A stretch of 5,063 nucleotides of DNA from Rhodobacteraceae bacterium UBA2553 (GTDB lineage: Bacteria > Pseudomonadota > Alphaproteobacteria > Rhodobacterales > Rhodobacteraceae), in NCBI GenBank assembly GCA_002340515.1, contig DDMF01000062.1, positions 1 to 5,063 of the forward strand, read 5' to 3'. The notes beneath the pieces are model-generated. The model was not told the DNA's origin, did not search any database, and saw nothing but the letters and a program-made list of their open reading frames with translations. Within the stretch, counting starts at the first letter, position 1. Each line of letters opens with the position of its first letter. The translations under genes were made by a program, and so were the position numbers. This document shows, piece by piece, positions 1-5,063 of this stretch.

Positions 1-2
1 CG

Positions 3-29
3 AAAAACCTTAAACCAAGCAGACCTTGG
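3..29 (-). terminator. Weak hairpin plus T-rich tail, possible repressor transcript terminator
   Basis: On the minus strand CCAAG (29-25) and CTTGG (19-15) can form a 5-bp stem around a 5-base loop. The stem is followed by TTTAAGGTTTTT (14-3). The polarity is right for ending transcripts that come leftward from the repressor gene. The stem is short and the T tract is interrupted by AAGG, so this is at best a weak intrinsic terminator. No better hairpin is visible between the repressor stop and the window edge. Confidence 0.25.
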
Positions 30-211
30 ATATTTCGCCTTCGCTGACGCAGGACAGCTCCGCATCTACATCACGCTTTTTTGCATCTTGGCACAAATCG
101 CCAATCCGGTCATTCACAGGCACCGCATTCGATTTATCCGCCGAGGGCTTCCAAGCCGTGGAAAATTTCCGTTAAGTCCGTGAAAAGAACAACCCAGCGA
201 AGTTCGACCAT
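10..211 (-). pseudogene. Possible frameshifted small gene downstream of the repressor, unrecognised
   Basis: This is a weak candidate. Reading the minus strand, a frame opens with ATG at 211-209 and gives 25 residues starting MVELRWVVLFTDL and ending LEALGG before a TAA at 136-134. A second frame, open from just after a TAA at 174-172, runs to a TAA at 12-10 and ends GEISKVCLV. The two frames differ by one base near the sequence GGCGGATAA. Dropping one G would fuse them into a protein of about 66 residues with ordinary mixed composition (…EALGDKSNAVPVNDRIG…). I do not recognise the product. The 211-209 start has no good ribosome binding site. The first frame is the same frame as the upstream repressor, past its TGA. 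Alternatives are two unrelated short open stretches with no coding role, or a sequencing error in a real small gene. Confidence 0.2.
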
Positions 212-235
212 CGCTCTTACAGCTTGGTTTTCTTG

Positions 236-1252
236 TCATATCCTTTGCAGAGACGCGCGCATCTCAATAGATACGTCCAGTTGATGAGACACTTTTTTCA
301 CTCGATGTTCGATCAATTCGATCAAACTTTCAGCGGCAACGCGACCCATTTGCCGGTGCGGAACATGAACTGTGGTGAGGGCTGGAAAGACGTGCTTGGC
401 CAGCTCAATATCGTCAAATCCAGTGACTGAAATATCATTTGGAACATTGAAACCCAAGTCGCGTGCCTTTGAGATCACCCCAGCCGCAAGAACATCGTTT
501 CCGCACATAATGACTGTCGGTTTAACGTCAGCCTGAACCAGCTGTTCAAAGGCTGTAGCACCGTTTTCAATCTCATAGGGCGTTTGGATGATGGGGAGGT
601 CATTCAGATGAAAGCCATGTGCCTGCCAGCTGTCCTGAATGCCAGCCAGTCGTTCCGCGGCGCGATCATTGCCGTCAACAATGCCGGAAATGACAGCAAT
701 GCGTCTGTGGCCCATCTCGATGACTTTGTCCGCTAACAGCCGCATCGCCGCACGGTTGTCGAATCCCACAGAGGCGTGTTCCGAGCCTGGCATCGAGGCC
801 CATGCCAACACTGTTGGAATTCCACGTCGGGCCAAATACTCATACACCGCCTCGTCACGTTCATAGCCGATCAACAGCAGGCCATCTGCGCCACGCGCCA
901 CAAGTTCGCGGATTTGCTGGGCTTCCAGTTTGGGCTGATAGGCGCTGCTTGACACCAGCAAATTGTATCCTTTTTCAAGTAGTTTTTCTTGAAAAGCCTG
1001 CAAGCCGCGCGCAAAAATCGCGTTCTCCATTGTGGGGATGATCGCGCCAATTGTGCGGGACTGTTTGGCCGCCATCGCACGCGCATTGAAGTTTGGCGTG
1101 TAGCCAAGTGATTCTACCGTTTCCATTACTTTTGCGAGCGTTTTCGCCGACACTTTTTGCTTTTCGTTCAAGCAGCGCGATACCGTTGCCGTCGAAACAC
1201 CTGCCGCCTTGGCGACATCATCCAATGTAGGAATGTGTGGTGTTTCATGCAT
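236..1252 (-). CDS. LacI/GalR-family transcriptional repressor
   Basis: A complete 338-residue protein, the usual length for LacI/GalR regulators. Residues 9-29 (TLDDVAKAAGVSTATVSR followed by CLN) form the N-terminal helix-turn-helix. Residues 50-64 (GYTPN then NARAMAAKQ) form the hinge region that contacts the minor groove. A periplasmic-binding-protein-like effector domain follows from about residue 67 (TIGAIIP) to the end, with the family signatures VGFDN (162-166), NDRAAERLAG (195-204), GNDVLAAG (251-258), VPNDISVTGFDDI (270-282) and PALTTV (290-295). The residue that usually fills the minor groove (Leu in LacI and PurR) appears to be Met60. The gene is divergent from the TRAP operon, and two LacI-type operators lie between them, so a local repressor relieved by a substrate-derived ligand is the natural inference. 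ATG 1252-1250 is the chosen start because it leaves a normal short lead before the helix-turn-helix. Its ribosome binding site is poor (GGA about 11 bases upstream). The ligand cannot be read from the sequence. Confidence 0.95.
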   Translation of the reverse strand: MHETPHIPTLDDVAKAAGVSTATVSRCLNEKQKVSAKTLAKVMETVESLGYTPNFNARAMAAKQSRTIGAIIPTMENAIFARGLQAFQEKLLEKGYNLLVSSSAYQPKLEAQQIRELVARGADGLLLIGYERDEAVYEYLARRGIPTVLAWASMPGSEHASVGFDNRAAMRLLADKVIEMGHRRIAVISGIVDGNDRAAERLAGIQDSWQAHGFHLNDLPIIQTPYEIENGATAFEQLVQADVKPTVIMCGNDVLAAGVISKARDLGFNVPNDISVTGFDDIELAKHVFPALTTVHVPHRQMGRVAAESLIELIEHRVKKVSHQLDVSIEMRASLQRI

Positions 1253-1319
1253 TTACATACTGATCCGTTGCTCATTTTTGTTAAAACTAGCATAAAATGT
1301 CAGCGGACCCAATTGTAAA

Positions 1320-1333
1320 TGTAAGCGCTTGCC
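1320..1333. promoter_or_regulatory. LacI-type operator, imperfect copy
   Basis: TGTAAGCGCTTGCC matches the perfect palindrome 23 bp away at 12 of 14 positions and keeps the central AAGCGCTT, including the CG step at the dyad that is typical of LacI/GalR operators. The right arm is degenerate (GCC in place of ACA), so it is probably the weaker of the two sites. It overlaps the candidate leftward -35 region and may contribute to autoregulation of the repressor. Confidence 0.75.
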
Positions 1334-1342
1334 ATATCCCCC

Positions 1343-1356
1343 TGTAAGCGCTTACA
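1343..1356. promoter_or_regulatory. LacI-type operator, perfect 14-bp palindrome
   Basis: TGTAAGCGCTTACA is a perfect inverted repeat with CG at the centre, the standard form of a LacI/GalR-family operator. Its centre is 23 bp from that of the upstream copy, just over two helical turns, so two repressor dimers would sit on roughly the same face of the DNA. It ends 34 bp before the start codon of the first operon gene. The adjacent divergent LacI-family gene is the obvious binder, but that is inferred from position. Confidence 0.85.
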
Positions 1357-1390
1357 GTCACTTCAGAACCAGACAGCAGGGAGGCTCGTC

Positions 1391-1579
1391 ATGTTTCTCA
1401 TAGGTGCATTCATTGTATTTTTGGCGTTCTTTTTGAACGTAGCCTTGGGCGCTTTTGCCGATGCTGCGTTCCTTGGGGATGTGGGGGAAATGTTGGTTCT
1501 GTCATGTGCGTCGGTCCTGTTTGTCGTCGCTATTTTGAGAAAAGAAGCTGATCGCTCAAAGAGCGATGATAGCAAATAA
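1391..1579 (+). CDS. Small two-helix membrane protein heading the TRAP operon
   Basis: A 62-residue hydrophobic protein that I cannot assign to a named family. Residues 2-22 (FLIGAFIVFLAFFLNVALGAF) and 34-49 (MLVLSCASVLFVVAIL) look like two transmembrane helices joined by a short acidic loop (ADAAFLGDVGE, with Asp24, Asp30 and Glu33). The tail RKEADRSKSDDSK is charged, and its basic start suggests that both ends face the cytoplasm. The case for a real gene is a near-ideal ribosome binding site, AGGGAGG at 1378-1384 with 6 bases to the ATG, its place as first gene after the operators, and a gap of only 21 bp to the binding-protein gene. It is not DctQ, which is present downstream in full. A role as an accessory to the transporter, or in tuning its stability, is speculation. 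Confidence 0.75.
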   Translation: MFLIGAFIVFLAFFLNVALGAFADAAFLGDVGEMLVLSCASVLFVVAILRKEADRSKSDDSK

Positions 1580-1584
1580 GTCTA

Positions 1585-1594
1585 AAGGGAGGGG
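1585..1594 (+). promoter_or_regulatory. Very strong ribosome binding site of the binding-protein gene
   Basis: AAGGGAGGGG contains GGGAGG, with the GGAGG core ending 8 bases before ATG 1601. It is the longest purine-rich Shine-Dalgarno tract in the window and suits a binding protein made in excess of its membrane partners. Confidence 0.7.
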
Positions 1595-1600
1595 AACCAT

Positions 1601-2752
1601 ATGGATAACCAAGAGAAAAACGAAGTTGCCTCGGTCGAGCGCCGGAATTTCCTGAAAATTGCATCAACTGCCGGTTTCACCGCCGCACTTGTAGCAGGTG
1701 CAGCAGGCACGCTTTGGTCCACACAGGCCGCAGCCCAGTCCGCCAACGAAGAGCGCGACCGCGAGGCCGCAGCCGAGCACACCATGACAATCGCCACGGC
1801 CTACGTGCTGGGCGCGTCGCGCAGCTATCCGATCATGCAGCTTGACCTAAAAGAGAACATTCAAAACGCCACAAACGGCAAAGTCTATGTCAAACTGGCC
1901 CCTGGTGGCCAGCTTGGTGCCGGCGGCGCATTGGTGTCTGCCGTTCAAGGCGGCACCATTCAGGCCGCGCAGCATTCGCTTGCGAACTTTGCGCCTTTTG
2001 CGTCGACTGTCGATCTGATCAACATGCCCTATCTGTGTGGCTCGAACCAGCGTTTCACGAACCTTGTGAATTCTAGCTTCTGGAACAACAATGTAACGCC
2101 TAAGATAGAAGAAAACGGCTTCAAGCCGCTGTTCTACGTCAATATCGACCCACGCGTTGTGGCTGTTCGCAAGGGCGGTGCTGGCGCTGTTATCACTCCG
2201 GGCGATCTGGATGGTGTGAAGTTCCGCGTACCGGGATCTGCGATGTTGCAGCAGTACTACCGCATGGTTGGCGCAAACCCGACGCCGGTTGCATGGGGCG
2301 AAACGCCGTCTGCGATCCAGCAGGGTGTGGCAGACGCGCTTGATCCATCCGTTGGCGCGCTTTACGTGTTCGGTTTCAAAGACATTCTGTCCCACGTGAC
2401 CTTCACGCAAGCTGTACCGGATTCGCAGGTCTATTCGTGTAACCTTGAATGGTTCAACTCCATGCCTGGCGACGTTCAGGAAGGCATCATGTGGGGGTCC
2501 GAGATGACCGCACACCAGAACCTGTCCAAGGTTCCCTCGGCCCGCGCCTACGCCATGGCCGAGCTGGCCAAAGCCGGCGTCGAATTCCACAGCCTCTCAA
2601 GTGATCAGCTGGCAGAATGGCAAGCCGCAGGCGGCTACCAGCGGTCCGAATGGGACGAGTTCAAGGTCGAGCTTGCAGGCTCCATGGATGCCTTCGCGCA
2701 GATGGAAGAAGCTGCAGGCACGCAGGGCAAATACTACGTCCACGACGCCTAA
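1601..2752 (+). CDS. dctP: TRAP transporter solute-binding protein, DctP family
   Basis: A 383-residue periplasmic binding protein that captures the substrate and delivers it to DctQM. The N-terminus carries a twin-arginine-like signal: ERRNFLK at 13-19, a hydrophobic stretch at about 20-38, and a likely cleavage site after AAA at 43-45, leaving a mature protein of about 338 residues. DctP-family features follow: MTIATAY as the first strand (62-68), PGGQLGAGGALVSAVQGGTIQ (101-121), VDLINMPYL (137-145), and DLDGVKFRVPG (202-212), whose Arg209 corresponds to the conserved arginine that binds the acidic group of the ligand. Next comes WGETPSAIQQGVADALDPS (232-250). Here the usual GVVDGxExP pattern is changed, although the proline is kept. 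The substrate is not deducible from this alone. The downstream HisD-like dehydrogenase suggests DHPS or a related small sulfonate, which would make this the HpsKLM-type binding protein. A 113-bp gap with a hairpin separates it from dctQ. Confidence 0.93.
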   Translation: MDNQEKNEVASVERRNFLKIASTAGFTAALVAGAAGTLWSTQAAAQSANEERDREAAAEHTMTIATAYVLGASRSYPIMQLDLKENIQNATNGKVYVKLAPGGQLGAGGALVSAVQGGTIQAAQHSLANFAPFASTVDLINMPYLCGSNQRFTNLVNSSFWNNNVTPKIEENGFKPLFYVNIDPRVVAVRKGGAGAVITPGDLDGVKFRVPGSAMLQQYYRMVGANPTPVAWGETPSAIQQGVADALDPSVGALYVFGFKDILSHVTFTQAVPDSQVYSCNLEWFNSMPGDVQEGIMWGSEMTAHQNLSKVPSARAYAMAELAKAGVEFHSLSSDQLAEWQAAGGYQRSEWDEFKVELAGSMDAFAQMEEAAGTQGKYYVHDA

Positions 2753-2760
2753 GATTTTGC

Positions 2761-2798
2761 GGGCATCCGGGACATACCGGGTGCCCCATTTCCTTTTT
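2761..2798 (+). terminator. Hairpin between binding-protein and membrane-subunit genes
   Basis: GGGCATCCGG (2761-2770) pairs with CCGGGTGCCC (2777-2786) over 10 bp, with one G-T wobble and a 6-base loop. A pyrimidine-rich run CATTTCCTTTTT ends at 2798. The T tract begins several bases after the stem, so it should be a leaky terminator or a barrier to 3' exonucleases, not a full stop. Such elements commonly lie after binding-protein genes and let that protein be made in excess of the membrane subunits. The rest of the 113-bp gap shows nothing convincing. Confidence 0.65.
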
Positions 2799-2865
2799 AT
2801 CGCCATGATCAAAGTCATCGCGCGTCAGCGTCGTCTTTCCTCGTGGAAACCGATTGGGGCCAGAC

Positions 2866-3378
2866 ATGGAACTCCTGCGCAAATTTGACCAAAATGCCGA
2901 ACGGTGGTTGCTTTTGACCTTCTATGTGATGCTTGTCATCACCATGGCTGTCGAAGTGCTGCGCCGCGAGATATTCGCCTATTCGTCCATCTGGGGCGAA
3001 GAGATCGTACGCTACTCGTTCATTTACCTTGCATGGGTGGGGGCCGCTGCAGCGGTCAAAGAACGCGCCCACATCCGCATTGACGTGATAATGCATTACC
3101 TCAGTCCGCGGCCAAAAGCGCTGCTTTATATGTTCGGTGACATCGTCATGATGATCGTCGCCGTTATCGCGCTGTATTGGTCCATGGAGGCCGTTCATGT
3201 CTCATACAAGTTCGGATCGGTGACCCATGGCCTGCGTATTTCGCAAGTCTGGTTTTTGATGGCTGTGCCGACCGGGTTTGCCCTAATGATCTGGCGCCTC
3301 CTTCAGTCCTTCCGCCGAGACTTCATTTCCCTCAAGACGGGTAAACCTGTCTACGAGGGTGACACGCTGTTTGATTAA
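2866..3378 (+). CDS. dctQ: TRAP transporter small membrane subunit, DctQ family
   Basis: A 170-residue, four-helix inner-membrane protein that forms the TRAP translocation complex with DctM. Predicted helices lie at about 15-33, 47-64, 86-107 and 131-150. The family signature is present in order: Trp43 followed by Glu45-Glu46 and Arg49-Tyr50 (WGEEIVRY), the VGAAAAVKERAHIRID stretch at 58-73, and the late helix after SQVWF. ATG 2866 is preferred, with GGGG at 2856-2859 six bases upstream. An in-frame TTG at 2854 would add four residues and has no advantage. The stop codon is part of the ribosome binding site of the next gene (AAGGGG), so translation of dctQ and dctM is probably coupled, fitting their fixed complex. 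Nothing suggests truncation. Confidence 0.92.
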   Translation: MELLRKFDQNAERWLLLTFYVMLVITMAVEVLRREIFAYSSIWGEEIVRYSFIYLAWVGAAAAVKERAHIRIDVIMHYLSPRPKALLYMFGDIVMMIVAVIALYWSMEAVHVSYKFGSVTHGLRISQVWFLMAVPTGFALMIWRLLQSFRRDFISLKTGKPVYEGDTLFD

Positions 3379-3389
3379 GGGGCCGCACC

Positions 3390-4718
3390 ATGCTTTGGAA
3401 CACTGTTGCTCAAACGGTTGAGCTGGGTTGGGATTTCTACATTCCCGTTATGATTTTCGTGGTGCTGATCGCGATGGCCGTGCCTGTTTGGGCCGCCATC
3501 GGCTCTTCTGCCATCTTGATGTTGCTCATGTCGGGCGATCTACCGCTGAGCCTAGTGGGGGAGCGCCTGTTTTCGGGGATTGACGCCTTTGCGCTGACCG
3601 CGATCCCGCTCTTTATCCTGACGGGTGACGTGCTGGTGCGCACAGGGCTTAGTCGAAAATTTCTGGACGTGGCCGAGGCTTTGACCTGTTTCACCAAAGG
3701 CGGCTTTGGCTCTGCCACGGTTCTGGTCTGCGGCATGTTCGCTGCGATTTCGGGATCTGATGCGGCAGGGGCTGCAGCGGTGGGCCGCATGACAATCGCG
3801 CGGCTGGTCGAGGCGGGATATCCACGCCCCTATGCCTGTGCGCTGGTGGCCGCAGGGGCCTGTACCGGCATCCTGATCCCGCCCTCCATCGCTTATATCA
3901 TCATCGGTCTCGTTCTGGGTATATCGGCATCAACGTTGTTTCTGGCGGCCCTGATCCCGGGGCTTTGTATTCTGTTGTCGATCCTGATCACCAACCTCGT
4001 CATGAACCGCATCTATTCCTACGAGGGCGGCGGCAACCTGACCTTTATGGAATGGCTGGGCAATCTGGGCCGGTCTCTTTGGACAGGGTGGTATGCCTTT
4101 ATCGTGCCCGGCATCATTTTCTACGGCATCTTTTCGGGCCGTTTGACCCCGACAGAGGCTGGCGCGCTGGCCGTTGTGGTCACCATCGCTATGGGCTTCA
4201 TAATGGGCACGCTCAAATTCGCGGATTTCCCTGCGATGCTGCTCAGCTCCGCCAAGGTCAACGGGGTCATCCTGCCCATTATCGCCTTTTCTGCTCCTCT
4301 GGCTGAGGCATTGGCAATTATGGGTGTGCCGCAAGGGTTTGTGACATCGGTCACTGCTTTGACGGAAGAGCCCTGGATTCTGATTCTGCTCATGATCGGC
4401 ATTTTGATTGCTGCGGGCTGTGTGATGGAAACGACGCCCAACATCGTGATCCTGGCCCCGATCCTTCAGCCTTTGGCCGAAAACATCGGCATGAACGAAA
4501 TCCAGTTCTGCATCATGATGATCACCGCACTGGGCGTGGGCTTTATTACGCCGCCCCTTGGGCTGAACCTGTTCGTAGTCTCGGGGATAACGGGGGAGTC
4601 GATCTTAAAGATCGCGGCGCGCGCGGTGCCCTTTGTGCTGTGCATGTTCGTGGTGGTGTTGTTCATCGCCTATGTGCCTGCCGTTTCAACAACTTTGCTT
4701 CCGGATATCTACAAGTAG
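3390..4718 (+). CDS. dctM: TRAP transporter large membrane subunit, DctM family
   Basis: A 442-residue polytopic protein, the ion-coupled transport channel of the TRAP system and the usual length for an unfused DctM. Family motifs appear in the expected order: IPLFILTGD (72-80), AAISGSDAAGAAAVGRM (118-134, the first Ser/Asp-rich hairpin region), TGILIPPSI (159-167), LTPTEAGA (252-259), the APLAEALAIMGVP stretch (302-314), and ITPPLGLNLF (386-395). The IPPS and TPPLGLN segments are the two pseudo-symmetric hairpins known in this family to form ion and substrate sites. Between them the protein is strongly hydrophobic, consistent with a dozen or so membrane segments. The start ATG 3390 has AAGGGG at 3377-3382, which overlaps the dctQ stop. 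The gene ends at a TAG whose last bases form the ribosome binding site of the following dehydrogenase, making transport and catabolism one expression unit. Confidence 0.95.
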   Translation: MLWNTVAQTVELGWDFYIPVMIFVVLIAMAVPVWAAIGSSAILMLLMSGDLPLSLVGERLFSGIDAFALTAIPLFILTGDVLVRTGLSRKFLDVAEALTCFTKGGFGSATVLVCGMFAAISGSDAAGAAAVGRMTIARLVEAGYPRPYACALVAAGACTGILIPPSIAYIIIGLVLGISASTLFLAALIPGLCILLSILITNLVMNRIYSYEGGGNLTFMEWLGNLGRSLWTGWYAFIVPGIIFYGIFSGRLTPTEAGALAVVVTIAMGFIMGTLKFADFPAMLLSSAKVNGVILPIIAFSAPLAEALAIMGVPQGFVTSVTALTEEPWILILLMIGILIAAGCVMETTPNIVILAPILQPLAENIGMNEIQFCIMMITALGVGFITPPLGLNLFVVSGITGESILKIAARAVPFVLCMFVVVLFIAYVPAVSTTLLPDIYK

Positions 4719-4730
4719 GACCTCAAAACA

Positions 4731-5063
4731 ATGACACGCGAATACCTCAAGAAAGCGACCCTTACATCGGCGTCCGGCGCGTCGGACGTCCACGATACGG
4801 TTGTCACAATTCTGGATGACATCAAGGCAGGCGGCGACGCTAAAGCGATGGAATATGCTGCCAAGTTCGACCAGTACGAAGGCAATGTCATGTTGACCGA
4901 AGCCGAGATTGAAGCCGCCAGCGCTTTGGTTCCCGAAAAGCTCAAGGCCGATATCCAGTTCGCCCATGACAACGTGAAACGCTTTGCCGAGTTGCAAAAG
5001 AGCACGGTTGCGGACGTAGAGATGGAAATCCAGCCGGGATATGTGGCCGGTCAGAAGTCGATC
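4731..5063 (+). CDS. hpsN: HisD-superfamily dehydrogenase, probable sulfopropanediol 3-dehydrogenase (N-terminal part)
   Basis: The frame runs from ATG 4731 to the right edge without a stop. It gives 111 residues of a protein that should be about 430 if it is a full HisD-family enzyme. The ribosome binding site AGGA (4717-4720) overlaps the dctM stop, and the gap is 12 bp. The start MTREYLKKA, the AMEYAAKFDQYEG segment (about 39-51), EKLKADIQFAHDNVKRFAELQK (about 70-91), and the final GYVAGQKSI leading toward the expected proline/glycine-rich NAD-site region are typical of the HisD fold. Position in a TRAP operon argues against histidine biosynthesis. From memory, the sequence resembles HpsN of roseobacters, which oxidises (R)-2,3-dihydroxypropane-1-sulfonate to sulfolactate with NAD in the cytoplasm. 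The catalytic and metal-binding residues lie beyond the edge, so HpsN versus another HisD paralogue is not settled. Confidence 0.7.
   Translation, partial: MTREYLKKATLTSASGASDVHDTVVTILDDIKAGGDAKAMEYAAKFDQYEGNVMLTEAEIEAASALVPEKLKADIQFAHDNVKRFAELQKSTVADVEMEIQPGYVAGQKSI

Larger units (their letters stand above)
1253..1390. promoter_or_regulatory. Divergent control region between repressor and TRAP operon
   Basis: This 138-bp non-coding stretch must hold the promoters for both directions. Its dominant feature is the operator pair on the operon-proximal side. Promoter elements are not clear. Leftward, TTTACA (1319-1314) with TATGCT (1294-1289) is possible, but the spacer is 19 bp. Rightward, TAAAAT (1293-1298) could be a -10 box with a poor TTGCTC (1268-1273) at 19 bp. 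If that rightward -10 is real, both operators would lie just downstream of the start point, where a bound repressor would block elongation or promoter escape. The core 1275-1300 is clearly more AT-rich than its surroundings. Promoter positions are tentative. Confidence 0.6.

Noticed and set aside
81..430. Plus-strand frames over the left flank and the end of the repressor gene
   Set aside because: They are largely antisense to the repressor or to the minus-strand candidate, with no ribosome binding site and no coherent protein features.
1250..1321. Distant inverted pair CATTTACAT (1250-1258) and TTGTAAATG (1313-1321) as a third regulatory half-site
   Set aside because: The match is 8 of 9 but AT-rich, lacks the GCGC operator core, and overlaps the start codon on one side. 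Chance similarity is likely.
1847..2590. Long 247-residue minus-strand open frame inside the binding-protein gene
   Set aside because: It lies wholly antisense to a well-supported DctP gene. Its product is rich in Arg, His and Val with no recognisable motif, as expected for the complement of GC-rich coding sequence.
2805..2888. A 27-residue frame starting at ATG 2805 in the dctP-dctQ gap and overlapping the start of dctQ
   Set aside because: It has no Shine-Dalgarno sequence and ends out of frame within dctQ. A leader-peptide role would be pure speculation.
3930..4334. 134-residue minus-strand frame inside dctM
   Set aside because: The composition (many Gln, Arg, His and Asp) is the mirror of membrane-helix codons. 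There is no ribosome binding site and no family resemblance.
1..5063. Mobile elements, CRISPR arrays, tRNA or rRNA genes
   Set aside because: I saw no transposase motifs, terminal inverted repeats with target duplications, regularly spaced repeats, or tRNA-like cloverleaf sequences.

Overview
The window looks like a piece of an alphaproteobacterial chromosome, most likely a marine Rhodobacterales (Roseobacter-group) bacterium. This rests on moderately GC-rich coding sequence, a LacI-type regulator divergent from a tripartite (TRAP) transporter, and a HisD-superfamily dehydrogenase immediately downstream. The taxonomic call is inference from gene content and protein style, since no marker gene is present.

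Layout: positions 1-235 hold no convincing intact gene. Two short minus-strand reading frames there might together be one frameshifted small gene, and a weak minus-strand hairpin lies at the very edge. Positions 236-1252 (minus) encode a complete 338-residue LacI/GalR-family repressor. The 138-bp divergent control region (1253-1390) carries two copies of a LacI-type operator, one a perfect 14-bp palindrome, centred 23 bp apart. On the plus strand an operon follows: a 62-residue membrane microprotein with an excellent ribosome binding site (1391-1579), a TRAP solute-binding protein with a twin-arginine-like signal (1601-2752), a 113-bp gap with a strong hairpin, the small TRAP membrane subunit DctQ (2866-3378), the large membrane subunit DctM (3390-4718), and the first 111 codons of a HisD-superfamily dehydrogenase that runs off the right edge (4731-5063).

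Working model: the repressor sits on the paired operators and blocks the operon until an inducer derived from the substrate appears. The binding protein captures the substrate in the periplasm and DctQM imports it with ion symport. The cytoplasmic HisD-like dehydrogenase then oxidises it. A TRAP system next to a HisD paralogue is the arrangement known for 2,3-dihydroxypropane-1-sulfonate (DHPS) use in roseobacters (HpsKLM with HpsN), and the N-terminus here fits HpsN better than biosynthetic HisD. DHPS, or a close small sulfonate or polyol, is therefore the leading substrate guess, not a proven one. The least explained parts are the microprotein at the head of the operon and the possible broken gene downstream of the repressor.
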